64,000 bases of DNA from Roseburia sp. (GTDB taxonomy: Bacteria > Bacillota > Clostridia > Lachnospirales > Lachnospiraceae), in assembly GCA_023664265.1 (NCBI GenBank), contig JAMPFV010000009.1, forward strand, positions 1 through 64,000, in the 5' to 3' direction. The notes under the pieces were generated by a model. The model saw nothing but the letters and a program-made list of their open reading frames with translations, searched no databases and was not told where the DNA came from. Positions 51,377 to 59,818 of the stretch are shown piece by piece. Both the position numbers and the translations under genes were made by a program. The number at the start of each line of letters is the position of its first letter. The stretch's first letter is position 1.

Positions 51377-52840
51377 ATGACGGCAACCGTATTGATAGCG
51401 GCTACACTGCGGTCCTTCACGAACCAGAATGCGAGGCTTGAATTGGAGGGGGAGACGGTGGAGGATATTTTGAAGGCAATGTTTGAGGAATATCCGGAAG
51501 CCCGAACGGCATTATTCGATGAGAACGGAAGGCTGAGATCCTTTGTCAGCATTTATGTAAATGGGAAAAACATCCATGCCTTGGACGGAGTACAGACAAG
51601 AATCGGCGCAGGGGACGAGCTCCTGTTCCTTCCGGTGATTGCCGGAGGCGCGCAGCAAGAGAGCGTCATTTCGGAGGAACGCAGGAAGGCGGTAAAGCTG
51701 GACGACAGGGAAATTGACAGGTATGGAAACCACCTGCTCCTGCGCGAGGTCGGCGTAAAGGGGCAGAAGAGGATCAAGGCCGCAAAGGTTCTGATTATCG
51801 GCGCGGGGGGACTCGGCTCGCCGGCTGCGCTTTATCTGGGCGCGGCGGGTGTAGGAACCATAGGGATCGTGGATTGCGATGAGGTTTCCATTCCGAATCT
51901 GCAAAGTCAGATTATCCACGGAACCCGTGATGTGAATCGGCCGAAAGTGGCCTCCGTGAAGGATGCCATCCGCCGAATCAATCCGCTTGTCCGGGTGGAG
52001 ACCTACAATATAAAGCCGGATGCGGGCAATGTGGGAGAAATCATTGAGGAGTATGACATTGTTGTGGATGCGGCGGACAATTATCCGACGCGGTATCTGG
52101 TGAATGACATCTGTGCGCTGTCGGGAAAACCGGTGGTATTTGCAGCAATGTATCAGTATGAGGGATATGTCACGGTGTACGACGCCGCAAAGGGACCCTG
52201 TCTTCGCTGTCAGTTCCCCGCTCCGCCGCCTGCAGGACTGGTTCCGACATGCGCCGAGGGCGGCGTGATCAGTACATTGCCGGGAATCGTGGGAAGCATT
52301 CAGGCCAATGAGGCTTTAAAGCTGATTATCGGCGGAGGGTCTTCCCTAATCGGAGAGATGCTTATCTATGATGCGTGGAACAATGAGACGAGGAAAATCC
52401 GTGTCGAGAAGGATGGCAAATGCCCTGTCTGTGGGAAAAATCCAAGCATTTCCAAGGCGGAGGACTTTGACTATGAGGATTTCTGCGGATTAAAGCAGGA
52501 GGAAGAGGAGCTGCCGATAGAAGGGATAGAGCCGGAGGAGCTTGCGGCGAGGATTGACCGCGGGGAGGCGCTTACGATTGTTGATGTCAGGGAGCCTCAC
52601 GAACGGGCCGTGACGCGCTTCTCGAACGCCATCGTGATTCCGATCGGACAGCTCGCAAGACGCCAGAAGGAATTGAATCCCGACATTGACACGATTTTTA
52701 TATGCAGGGAAGGGAAAAGAAGCATTCTCGCAATCAATACGCTGCGCGAGGCGGGGTATAAAGGCCCAATGTATAACTTAAAGGGCGGAGTGGAGAAAGC
52801 GCGCCATATCATTTTCCCGAATGAGGGCGCATGGCTGTAA
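51377..52840 (+). CDS. MoaD-like, ThiF/MoeB and rhodanese tri-domain fusion
   Basis: 487 residues. The N-terminal ubiquitin-like domain (about 1-92) ends in FLPVIAGGA, with Gly90-Gly91 where a free MoaD or ThiS would end. The middle (about 105-350) is an E1-like adenylyltransferase: GAGGLGSPAALYLGAAGVGTIGIVDCDEVSIPNLQSQ, VVDAADNYPTRYLVND, and zinc Cys pairs CLRC and CPVC. The C-terminal rhodanese (about 385-487) has the active-site Cys443 in CREGKRS. It can adenylate a carrier C-terminus and supply sulfur as persulfide, like MoeZ-type proteins, here with a carrier domain attached. It is the first gene of the operon with the encapsulin 84 bases downstream. Confidence 0.9.
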   Translation: MTATVLIAATLRSFTNQNARLELEGETVEDILKAMFEEYPEARTALFDENGRLRSFVSIYVNGKNIHALDGVQTRIGAGDELLFLPVIAGGAQQESVISEERRKAVKLDDREIDRYGNHLLLREVGVKGQKRIKAAKVLIIGAGGLGSPAALYLGAAGVGTIGIVDCDEVSIPNLQSQIIHGTRDVNRPKVASVKDAIRRINPLVRVETYNIKPDAGNVGEIIEEYDIVVDAADNYPTRYLVNDICALSGKPVVFAAMYQYEGYVTVYDAAKGPCLRCQFPAPPPAGLVPTCAEGGVISTLPGIVGSIQANEALKLIIGGGSSLIGEMLIYDAWNNETRKIRVEKDGKCPVCGKNPSISKAEDFDYEDFCGLKQEEEELPIEGIEPEELAARIDRGEALTIVDVREPHERAVTRFSNAIVIPIGQLARRQKELNPDIDTIFICREGKRSILAINTLREAGYKGPMYNLKGGVEKARHIIFPNEGAWL

Positions 52841-52924
52841 CGCCTGTATTTTCCGGAGGAGCCTTTGGGAAGGCCGCGGGCGTGTACATAAATAAAAACA
52901 GAGAATGAGGAGGTTGTTGTTATC

Positions 52925-53869
52925 ATGGCAAACGAAGCACGGACAATAAACGCTTTAGGGGCGCAGGAGGCCTATAATCTGGCGAATGTCACAAAGACAA
53001 AGCCGCAGTATGGGGCAATTACCCCTAGGTGGCTGACGAAGCTGTTGGAGTTTAAGGGACTGGAGACGGGGATTTACCGCGTAAACAGGGTGGTTGAGGG
53101 GGAAACGCCCTTGGACGTCCTGTGCAGTCAGACAAAGAAATCAGATATTGTTCCGCAGGGGTATGTGGAATATGAGACCGAGCCGAGGGAATACAGGCTC
53201 AACTCCGTATCAACGATCATCAATGTCAATACCGCCATTGAAGATTTGTACGGCGCGCCCTACGACCAACTGCAGGAGCAGCTTGCGCTTGCGATCGAAA
53301 GCCTCCGCGAGCGGCAGGAGAGCCAGTTGATCAATAATGACGATTACGGCCTTCTGAAGAATGTGGCGGAGAGTCAGCGGATTCAGACCCGCAATGGAGC
53401 GCCCACGCCGGATGATTTGGACGAATTGATCACCAAGGTGTGGAAGGAGCCGTCCTTCTTCCTCGCGCATCCGAGGGCGATAGCCGCCTTTGAGAGAGAA
53501 TGCACAAGGCGCGGCGTGCCGCCGGTAACCGTAAATATCGCGGGGGGCGTCTTCATTTCATGGAGAGGGATCCCGTTGATACCGACGGACAAGCTGCTTG
53601 TGGACGGGCTGAAAAACCCAAAGAGCCAAAGCGGAAAGACAAACATCCTGTTAGTTCGTACAGGGGAGGCAAAGCGGGGCGTGATCGGTCTGTATCAGGC
53701 AGGACTTAAAAATGAACATTCCAGAGGCCTGTCGGTACGGTTCCGCGGGATTGACGACAAGGGCGTTGCTTCTTATCTCTTATCCTTGTATTGCTCTGCT
53801 GCCATTTTATCGGATGATGCGATTGCGGCGCTTGAGGATGTAGAGGTAGGTGAATACTATGAGTATTGA
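52925..53869 (+). CDS. Family 2A encapsulin shell protein (SrpI-like)
   Basis: 314 residues with the HK97 capsid fold. It closely matches the SrpI type throughout: LANVTKTKPQYGAITPRWL, GIYRVNRVVEGETPLDVL, YETEPREYRLNSVSTIINV, SLRERQESQLINNDDYGLL, RNGAPTPDDLDELITKVWKEPSFFLAHPRAIAAFERE, FISWRGIPLIPTDKLLV, RGVIGLYQAGL, SVRFRGIDDKGVASYLLSLY. The extended N-terminal arm is present and no cyclic-nucleotide-binding insertion of family 2B is seen. Subunits self-assemble into a cage that encloses a cargo enzyme. The cargo gene follows with an 11-base overlap. AGGAGG lies about ten bases before the ATG. No phage portal, terminase or tail genes are near. Confidence 0.95.
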   Translation: MANEARTINALGAQEAYNLANVTKTKPQYGAITPRWLTKLLEFKGLETGIYRVNRVVEGETPLDVLCSQTKKSDIVPQGYVEYETEPREYRLNSVSTIINVNTAIEDLYGAPYDQLQEQLALAIESLRERQESQLINNDDYGLLKNVAESQRIQTRNGAPTPDDLDELITKVWKEPSFFLAHPRAIAAFERECTRRGVPPVTVNIAGGVFISWRGIPLIPTDKLLVDGLKNPKSQSGKTNILLVRTGEAKRGVIGLYQAGLKNEHSRGLSVRFRGIDDKGVASYLLSLYCSAAILSDDAIAALEDVEVGEYYEY

Positions 53870-55286
53870 TGTGAACAGGCAGATTTATCCGGATGAAGCG
53901 GAGCTTGAGGCATTGGCGAATCGGCTTTGGGAGCAGCAGAGATACGCTTTGGCAGAGCCGGCGCGGCAGACCGCCTTTTCTCCGGTAGTGGTCCCGCAGG
54001 AGAATGCCGACGGCCGCGCGATTGATTTGGGACGGCAAAGGGCAGAGGGAACGCCGAACGGGAGCAGCCCATATATCGGTACGAAAACCCTTGCGCAAAT
54101 CCGAAGCGATTTTCCAATCCTCTCGGAGCAGGTCAACGGGCATCCGCTGATTTGGATGGACAATGGGGCGACAACACAGCGGCCGCGCGCCGTAATTGAC
54201 CGCCTGTCCTACTTTTATGAGCATGAAAATTCAAACGTACACAGAGGCGCCCATGCGTTGGCGGCCTTGGCGACGGACGCCTATGAGGGGGCAAGGCGGA
54301 CGGTGGCGGATTTCCTTGGCGTTTCGGACGAGAAGCAGATCGTGTTTGTCAGAGGGACGACAGAGGGCATCAATCTGGTCGCAAACGCTTATGTAAAGCC
54401 GATGCTGAAGCCGGGCGACGAAATCATCCTGACGCTGCTTGAGCACCACGCCAACATTGTCCCGTGGCAGATGGTGGCGCAGGAAACAGGAGCGGTGATC
54501 AAGGTCGCTCCGGTGGACGAGACAGGACAGCTTATCCTGTCAGAGTATGAGAGGCTGTTCACAGGCAGGACGAAATTTGTTTCCGCGACGCAGGTATCCA
54601 ATGTATTGGGGACGATCACGCCGATAGAGGAACTGGTTGCGATCGCGCACCGGCACGGGGTGAGAATCCTGGTTGACGGAGCGCAATCGGTGGCGCACAT
54701 TCCGGTAAACCTGACGGCGCTCGATGCGGACTGGTTTGTATTTTCGGGGCATAAAATATATGCGCCCACGGGAATCGGCGCGGTTTACGGAAAAAAAGAA
54801 GCGCTTGAGGCGGCAAAGCCGTACCATGGTGGCGGCAATATGATCAAGGACGTCACGTTTGAGCGCACGGTTTACAATCCCGCACCCAATAAATTTGAGG
54901 CCGGAACCGGCAGTATCGCGGACGCGGTGGGGCTCGGCGCCGCATTGGAGTATCTTACCCGAATCGGGATGCACGATATCAGCCGCTATGAGCATGAGCT
55001 GGTGCAGTATGGAATGAAGGAGCTTGCAAAGGTCAAGGGGCTTCGTCTGATCGGGACAGCGGCAAATAAATCAAGCGCATTGTCCTTTGTATTGGACGGC
55101 GTACCCAATGAGGCGGTGGGCGAGCGGCTGAACGCCAACGGGATTGCGGTCAGAGTCGGACATCACTGCGCGCAGCCGATTTTGAGGCATTACGGCTTGG
55201 AGGGAGTCGTCCGGCCGACGCTGGCGCTTTACAATTCCTTTGAGGAGATTGATGCGCTGGTGAGAACGGTAAGGACGTTGGCATAA
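53859..55286 (+). CDS. Cysteine desulfurase (SufS-like) with N-terminal encapsulation extension
   Basis: 475 residues; the ATG at 53859 has AGGTAGG eight bases upstream and overlaps the encapsulin stop. It removes sulfur from cysteine by PLP chemistry, leaving alanine and an enzyme persulfide. The PLP lysine is Lys299 in FSGHKIYAPTG and the catalytic Cys437 lies in GHHCAQPILRHYG, a SufS-type (group II) arrangement. Residues 1 to about 78 are an extension absent from ordinary SufS: DEAELEALANRLWEQQRYAL, then a linker rich in Pro, Gly, Ser and Arg. Family 2A cargo enzymes are loaded into the shell by such an N-terminal region. Here it is short compared with cyanobacterial examples. Confidence 0.95.
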   Translation: MSIDVNRQIYPDEAELEALANRLWEQQRYALAEPARQTAFSPVVVPQENADGRAIDLGRQRAEGTPNGSSPYIGTKTLAQIRSDFPILSEQVNGHPLIWMDNGATTQRPRAVIDRLSYFYEHENSNVHRGAHALAALATDAYEGARRTVADFLGVSDEKQIVFVRGTTEGINLVANAYVKPMLKPGDEIILTLLEHHANIVPWQMVAQETGAVIKVAPVDETGQLILSEYERLFTGRTKFVSATQVSNVLGTITPIEELVAIAHRHGVRILVDGAQSVAHIPVNLTALDADWFVFSGHKIYAPTGIGAVYGKKEALEAAKPYHGGGNMIKDVTFERTVYNPAPNKFEAGTGSIADAVGLGAALEYLTRIGMHDISRYEHELVQYGMKELAKVKGLRLIGTAANKSSALSFVLDGVPNEAVGERLNANGIAVRVGHHCAQPILRHYGLEGVVRPTLALYNSFEEIDALVRTVRTLA

Positions 55287-55316
55287 GGCTTTTGTGTCGG
55301 GAATGGAGGGATGGAA

Positions 55317-55562
55317 ATGGCAGAAATCAGCTACGACGCGGAGGTTGATATAACAGATAAGGTATGTCCGCTTACGTTTGTAAAGGCAAAGGTGGCATTG
55401 GATGAACTGGACGAAGGGGAAGTGCTGGCAATCCGCCTCAACGACGGCGAGCCGGTACAGAATGTTCCGAGAAGCTTTCAACAGGAGGGGCAGGAGGTAT
55501 TGGATCTTGTCAGCAATGAGGACGGGACATATACCCTGTATGTGAGAAAGGCGGGAGAATAA
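55317..55562 (+). CDS. TusA-like sulfur relay protein
   Basis: 81 residues. The ATG at 55317 is preferred to 55311 because GGAGGG lies six bases before it. TusA fold with the sulfur-carrying Cys17 in VCPLTFVKAKVALDEL; the family motif is CPxP, and here the last Pro is Thr. It would accept persulfide sulfur from a desulfurase and pass it on. The stop overlaps the next start (TAATG), so translation is coupled. Position between the desulfurase and the ThiS-like carrier fits a relay. Confidence 0.9.
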   Translation: MAEISYDAEVDITDKVCPLTFVKAKVALDELDEGEVLAIRLNDGEPVQNVPRSFQQEGQEVLDLVSNEDGTYTLYVRKAGE

Positions 55563-55783
55563 TGGTTATTACAGTGAGTGGTGAGAAAAAGGAAGTAAAG
55601 GACGGCATAACGCTGCCCGAGCTGATAGAGGCGGAGCAGGTAGAGACGCCGGAGTACGTGACGGTCTCCATCAATGAGGAGTTCGTTGAAAGGAGCGCGA
55701 TCGAGAGTACGATCCTCAGGGAGGGGGACACGGTAGAGTTTTTATATTTCATGGGAGGTGGCGCTGGTGGCTTTCACGGATGA
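55562..55783 (+). CDS. ThiS-like sulfur carrier with C-terminal residues beyond the GG motif
   Basis: 73 residues, ubiquitin-like. The body (TVSGEKKEVKDGITLPELIE, YVTVSINEEFVER, LREGDTVEFLYFMGGG) is a ThiS/MoaD-type carrier; free carriers end at the diglycine, but here AGGFHG follows MGGG. Such carriers need a protease to expose GG before adenylation, as for QbsE/QbsD and HcyS/HcyD, and a JAMM protease is encoded two genes later. The GGG-coding bases also provide the GGGAGG ribosome binding site of the next gene, so the tail may partly be a by-product of that overlap. Function could be a thiocarboxylate for cysteine, homocysteine or thiazole synthesis. Confidence 0.85.
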   Translation: MVITVSGEKKEVKDGITLPELIEAEQVETPEYVTVSINEEFVERSAIESTILREGDTVEFLYFMGGGAGGFHG

Positions 55784-56576
55784 ACAGTTGGAGCGCTATT
55801 CGCGCCATATAATATTGAAGGAGATCGGGGCAAAGGGGCAGAAAAAGCTGCTTCAGGCCAAGGTATTGATCGTAGGCGCCGGCGGTCTTGGCGCGCCCGC
55901 GGCTATGTATCTTGCCGCGGCGGGCGTGGGGACAATCGGCATCGCGGATGCGGACGAGGTGGATCTTTCCAACCTTCAGCGCCAGATCATCCATGCTACG
56001 GAGGACGTCGGAAAGCCCAAGGTGGAATCCGCGAGGGAGACGATGGAGCGGATGAATCCCGACGTTACGGTACATACTTATCACACCTTTGTGACATCGG
56101 ACAACATCAGGGAGCTTATCCGCGATTATGATTTTGTCATTGACGGGACAGACAATTTTCCCGCAAAGTTTCTGATAAATGACGCCTGCGTCATGGAAAA
56201 AAAGCCGTTCTGCCATGCGGGCATCATCCGTTTCAAGGGACAGCTTATGACCTATGTCCCGGGGGAGGGGCCATGTTACCGCTGTGTATTTAAGAATCCG
56301 CCGCCCAAGGATGCGGTGCCTACCTGTAAGCAGGCGGGCGTGGTCGGCGCCATGGGCGGCGTGATCGGAAGCCTTCAGGCGATGGAGGCAATCAAGTATA
56401 TTATCGGAAAGGGAAATCTGCTGACAGGCGCTTTGCTGACCTTTGACGCGCTGAATATGGATTTCCACAAAGTCAGGCTTCCTAAGGACACGCATACCTG
56501 CCCTGTCTGTGGAGATCATCCGACGATTACGGAGCTGATCGATTATGAACAGGCAGCGTGTGAGTTGAAGCGCTAG
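55767..56576 (+). CDS. ThiF/MoeB/HesA-family adenylyltransferase
   Basis: 269 residues. The GTG at 55767 is preferred: GGAGG lies eight bases upstream, inside the end of the ThiS-like gene. RYSRHIILKEIGAKGQKKL opens the E1-like fold; GAGGLGAPAAMYLAAAGVGTIGIADADEVDLSNLQRQ is the ATP site, VIDGTDNFPAKFLIND is conserved, and the zinc Cys are in CYRC and CPVC. It lacks the rhodanese and carrier domains of the enzyme at 51377, so the operon has two E1-like enzymes. It probably activates the adjacent carrier by adenylating its C-terminal Gly. Confidence 0.92.
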   Translation: MAFTDEQLERYSRHIILKEIGAKGQKKLLQAKVLIVGAGGLGAPAAMYLAAAGVGTIGIADADEVDLSNLQRQIIHATEDVGKPKVESARETMERMNPDVTVHTYHTFVTSDNIRELIRDYDFVIDGTDNFPAKFLINDACVMEKKPFCHAGIIRFKGQLMTYVPGEGPCYRCVFKNPPPKDAVPTCKQAGVVGAMGGVIGSLQAMEAIKYIIGKGNLLTGALLTFDALNMDFHKVRLPKDTHTCPVCGDHPTITELIDYEQAACELKR

Positions 56577-56599
56577 GAAATGGCAAGGGTGGTGTTTAT

Positions 56600-57013
56600 A
56601 TGCTGATTCTTCATCAGAGCGATTATCAAAATATGTTGGCGCACGCGAGGGCGGGGTTTCCGAATGAGGCCTGCGGGCTGATTGCAGGGACAATCCGTGA
56701 CGGGATCGCGGAGGTGCAAAGGGCCTATCTTATGACGAATGCGGATGGCAGCAGGGAGCATTTCAGCATTGATCCCAAGGAGCATATGGCGGCGATAAAG
56801 GATATGCGTGCAAACGGCTATATTCCGCTTGGGAACTGGCATTCTCATCCGGAGACGCCGTCAAGGCCCTCCGAGGAGGACAAAAGGATGGCATATGATT
56901 CGAATGCCCTGTACCTGATTTTGTCCCTGCAGGATAAGGACGCGCCGGTGCTGAACGCATTCCGAATCATCGACCGCAAAGAGGTCATAAAAGAGGAGAT
57001 TGATTTGAAATGA
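56600..57013 (+). CDS. JAMM/MPN metalloprotease (Mec/HcyD/QbsD-like)
   Basis: 137 residues of the M67 family. The zinc and catalytic set is complete: Glu23 in NEACGL, His81 and His83 in NWHSHPETPSRPSEED, Ser91 and Asp94. These proteases cleave after the diglycine of ubiquitin-like sulfur carriers, either to remove a C-terminal tail (QbsD, HcyD) or to release cysteine from a carrier adduct (Mec). The carrier at 55562 with its tail is the obvious partner. AAGGGTGG precedes the ATG. The peptide-transporter genes follow after 38 bases. Confidence 0.93.
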   Translation: MLILHQSDYQNMLAHARAGFPNEACGLIAGTIRDGIAEVQRAYLMTNADGSREHFSIDPKEHMAAIKDMRANGYIPLGNWHSHPETPSRPSEEDKRMAYDSNALYLILSLQDKDAPVLNAFRIIDRKEVIKEEIDLK

Positions 57014-57051
57014 ATTTATTTTTCTGACGGAACACAACAGGAGGGATTATT

Positions 57052-58806
57052 ATGAAAAAGGGAACCGGAATTTTGGCATTGCTGCTTGCGGGAATCGTAT
57101 CGGCGGGCGCGCTGTCAGGCTGCGCGGGAGCAGCGGACACGGGTGCCGATAACGCCGTCAGCGCGCCGTCATCGGAGCAGACAGCCGCCGGCACGGCGCA
57201 GACGGCGGAGACGGCCGGCACGCAGATTTTGAATGTCAGCACGACTGCTTTCGGCAACAATTATGATGTGCAGGACATGGGGTGGCGCTGGATGATGGCG
57301 GACTGCTATGAGGGCTTGTACCGAAATGTGGCGGACGATACCGGCGAGCATTTCATCCTTGCGGGTGCAGAGAGCGTAGAGGTATCGGAGGATGGAAAAA
57401 AATACACATTTCATTTAAGGGAAAATGCAAAATGGTCCGATGGCGAGCCTGTGACGGCGCGGGATTATGAATATGGCTGGAAGCGCCTTCTGAATCCGGA
57501 GTACAATTATTCTTACGCCACCTTTATCTATAATGTCGCGGGCGCGGAGGAATACAATAAAGGGACTGCATCGGCGGATGAGGTGCAGGCTGTCGCGGTG
57601 GATGATTACACCTTTGAGGTGACGCTGAAGGAGGCGGATCCCACCTTTGAGGTAAAGCTGGTGGCAACGCCGTTATACCCGACGCGTCAGGATATTGCGG
57701 AGGCGGCAGGCGATTTATGGGGAAAGGATTGGACCCTGTGCGTTTATAACGGTCCGTTCTGCATGAGCGGGCTCGTGGAGGACAATAAAATGGTATGGAC
57801 CAAAAACCCGTATTATTGGGATGCGGAAAATACGCATTTGGATACCATAAACTGGTATATTGTGGCGGAGGAGGCCACCCGTTCCACGATGTTTGACAAC
57901 GGGGAGCTGGATCTGATACAGCCCTCGGGCGATTATGCGGTGAAATACAGAGAAGAAGCGGAGGCCGGAGAGGTCTGGAAGGTGGTTTATGATTATCCGG
58001 GAACCTTGGGACTTCGATTCAATTTCTTAAACGGCGGTCCGGAGCAGTTGGTCAGCAGCGCGAAGATCAGAAAGGCGATTTCTTATGCGATAGACAGAGA
58101 GGAATTTGTGGAGGCCGTGTACGGCAGATACGAGCCTGCATATTCGTATGTATCTCCGGCAATCTCCTTCAACGGAAGCCCTTACCGCAGCCAGACCGAT
58201 GAAATCATCCGGCAGGAATATGAGACATATGCGAACGATTCGGACAAGCTGCAGGCGCTGTTCAGGGAGGGGCTTGATGAGCTCGGCATTGATAAGCCGC
58301 TGTCGGATATTAAGCTGGTCTACCTTACATACGGGTCATCCGTAGAGGCGCAGGCCGAGCGGGAGTATTTGCAGCAGACTCTGCAGAACAAGCTGGGCGT
58401 TCAGATCGAAATCAACGTTGTGGGGGATTCTTCCCTGTTTGCCGCCGAGAGAGACGCGGGCAATTATGACTTTATTTACAGCGGGTGGTATGCGGACTAT
58501 AATGATCCGTTGGATTTCCTGTACACCTATTACACGGACGCCTACGGAACGAGCTTTGGAAGCTACAGCAATCCGGAATATGACAGGCTGATTGATTCGC
58601 TGACCGGCGAGACGGACATGGCGAAGCGGCTGCAGATATATGAGGACCTTGAGAAGCTTCTTCTGTTGGAGGATTACGCGTTTGCGCCGATTTACTACAG
58701 CACGAAGGAGGTCATTTTGCAGAATTGGGTAAAGGATTACAGAACCTCCTCCTTTGGAGCGAGCTCTGAATTTTATATCACTTATATTGAGGGGAAGAAC
58801 CAATAA
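57052..58806 (+). CDS. Oligopeptide-type ABC substrate-binding lipoprotein (family 5)
   Basis: 584 residues with a lipoprotein signal ending SAGALSGC (Cys near 24) and an Ala/Thr/Gly-rich linker. Family-5 features are YTFHLRENAKWSDGEPVTARDYEYGWKRLLNPE, NGPFCMSGLVEDNKMVWTKNPYYWD, IRKAISYAIDREEFV and a C-terminal GWYADYNDPLDFLYTYYTD. It is the OppA/DppA part of a five-gene importer following the sulfur operon without a terminator. Peptides or glutathione-like sulfur compounds are possible ligands, inferred only from context. GGAGGGAT precedes the ATG. Confidence 0.93.
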   Translation: MKKGTGILALLLAGIVSAGALSGCAGAADTGADNAVSAPSSEQTAAGTAQTAETAGTQILNVSTTAFGNNYDVQDMGWRWMMADCYEGLYRNVADDTGEHFILAGAESVEVSEDGKKYTFHLRENAKWSDGEPVTARDYEYGWKRLLNPEYNYSYATFIYNVAGAEEYNKGTASADEVQAVAVDDYTFEVTLKEADPTFEVKLVATPLYPTRQDIAEAAGDLWGKDWTLCVYNGPFCMSGLVEDNKMVWTKNPYYWDAENTHLDTINWYIVAEEATRSTMFDNGELDLIQPSGDYAVKYREEAEAGEVWKVVYDYPGTLGLRFNFLNGGPEQLVSSAKIRKAISYAIDREEFVEAVYGRYEPAYSYVSPAISFNGSPYRSQTDEIIRQEYETYANDSDKLQALFREGLDELGIDKPLSDIKLVYLTYGSSVEAQAEREYLQQTLQNKLGVQIEINVVGDSSLFAAERDAGNYDFIYSGWYADYNDPLDFLYTYYTDAYGTSFGSYSNPEYDRLIDSLTGETDMAKRLQIYEDLEKLLLLEDYAFAPIYYSTKEVILQNWVKDYRTSSFGASSEFYITYIEGKNQ

Positions 58807-58837
58807 CTGACAAAGGAAAAGATGGAAAGGCAAGGTT

Positions 58838-59800
58838 ATGGTAAAGTACATATTCAGACGCTTTTGCGAATTGGCAGTGACGATATTCCTGATTGCGTCG
58901 GCGACCTTTTTCCTGCTTGAGGCGGTACCGGGAGATCCGCTTACGGGACGGGCGGATGTGATGCCCGTCCAGAGCAGGGAAATCCTGTACAGGAAATATG
59001 GGTTAGACAGGCCTGTTTGGGAACGGTATGTCCTCACGATGAAGAAAATGTGCAAGGGAGATTTCGGAGAGTCCTTTGTGTATGCAGGGCAGACCGTAAC
59101 CGGTTTAATCCATGACCGTCTTCCCGTATCCGCGCGGCTGGGGATACAGCAGATGCTTCTGGGCGTCGGAATCGGGCTGCTGCTTGGCATTGTGGCGGCA
59201 ATGAAGCGCGGAACGTGGATAGATTACACGGTAGTCGGGCTATCGGTTCTGATGATCTCAGTGCCGCATTTAATATTCGGACTGCTTTTGCAAAAGGTAT
59301 TTGCGGGGAATCTCCGCTGGTTTCCGACCATCGGATGGCCGTCGGGCAGAGAGCTGTGGCTTGGCGGATGGAAATATACGGTACTGCCGACGCTCACGGG
59401 ATGCTTTTCGTATATCGCATCCTATTCCAGACTGCTGAAGACCTCGATTCTGGACGTCGTGAATCAGGATTATGTGATGACGGCGGAGGCCAAGGGGCTG
59501 AGCAGGGGGGCGATCATCAGGAGACACATCCTGAGAAATTCATTTATTCCCGTTATGACGCAACTGCCGATGTCGGTAGCCATGTGCATTACAGGCTCCT
59601 TCTTTATAGAAAGCATCTATTCCATTCCGGGAATCGGGCAGTATTATGTGATGGCCGTAAACAATCAGGATCTCTCGATTGTGATGGGAGAAACGGTGCT
59701 GTTGGCTCTCCTGTATATTGCGGTGCTTTTCCTGACGGATGTTTTGTATGTGGCAGTGGATCCGCGCATTGCGTTGGCGGGAAGCGGACGTGAAAGATAA
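58838..59800 (+). CDS. Peptide ABC transporter permease (OppB/DppB type)
   Basis: 320 residues, six membrane segments, with a long extracellular loop after the first (VPGDPLTGRADVMPVQSREILYRKYGLDRPVWERY) typical of OppB. The cytoplasmic EAA loop is VNQDYVMTAEAKGLSRGAIIRRHILRNSFIPV, and ITGSFFIESIYSIPGIGQYY is conserved near the end. It would form the channel with the next gene. Confidence 0.94.
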   Translation: MVKYIFRRFCELAVTIFLIASATFFLLEAVPGDPLTGRADVMPVQSREILYRKYGLDRPVWERYVLTMKKMCKGDFGESFVYAGQTVTGLIHDRLPVSARLGIQQMLLGVGIGLLLGIVAAMKRGTWIDYTVVGLSVLMISVPHLIFGLLLQKVFAGNLRWFPTIGWPSGRELWLGGWKYTVLPTLTGCFSYIASYSRLLKTSILDVVNQDYVMTAEAKGLSRGAIIRRHILRNSFIPVMTQLPMSVAMCITGSFFIESIYSIPGIGQYYVMAVNNQDLSIVMGETVLLALLYIAVLFLTDVLYVAVDPRIALAGSGRER

Positions 59801-59818
59801 GAAAGGGCGGGGATATTT

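Noticed and set aside
52925..53869. HK97-type capsid gene as evidence for a prophage
   Set aside because: The match is to SrpI-type encapsulin along its length, the neighbour is a cysteine desulfurase, and no portal, terminase, protease, tail or integrase genes are nearby.
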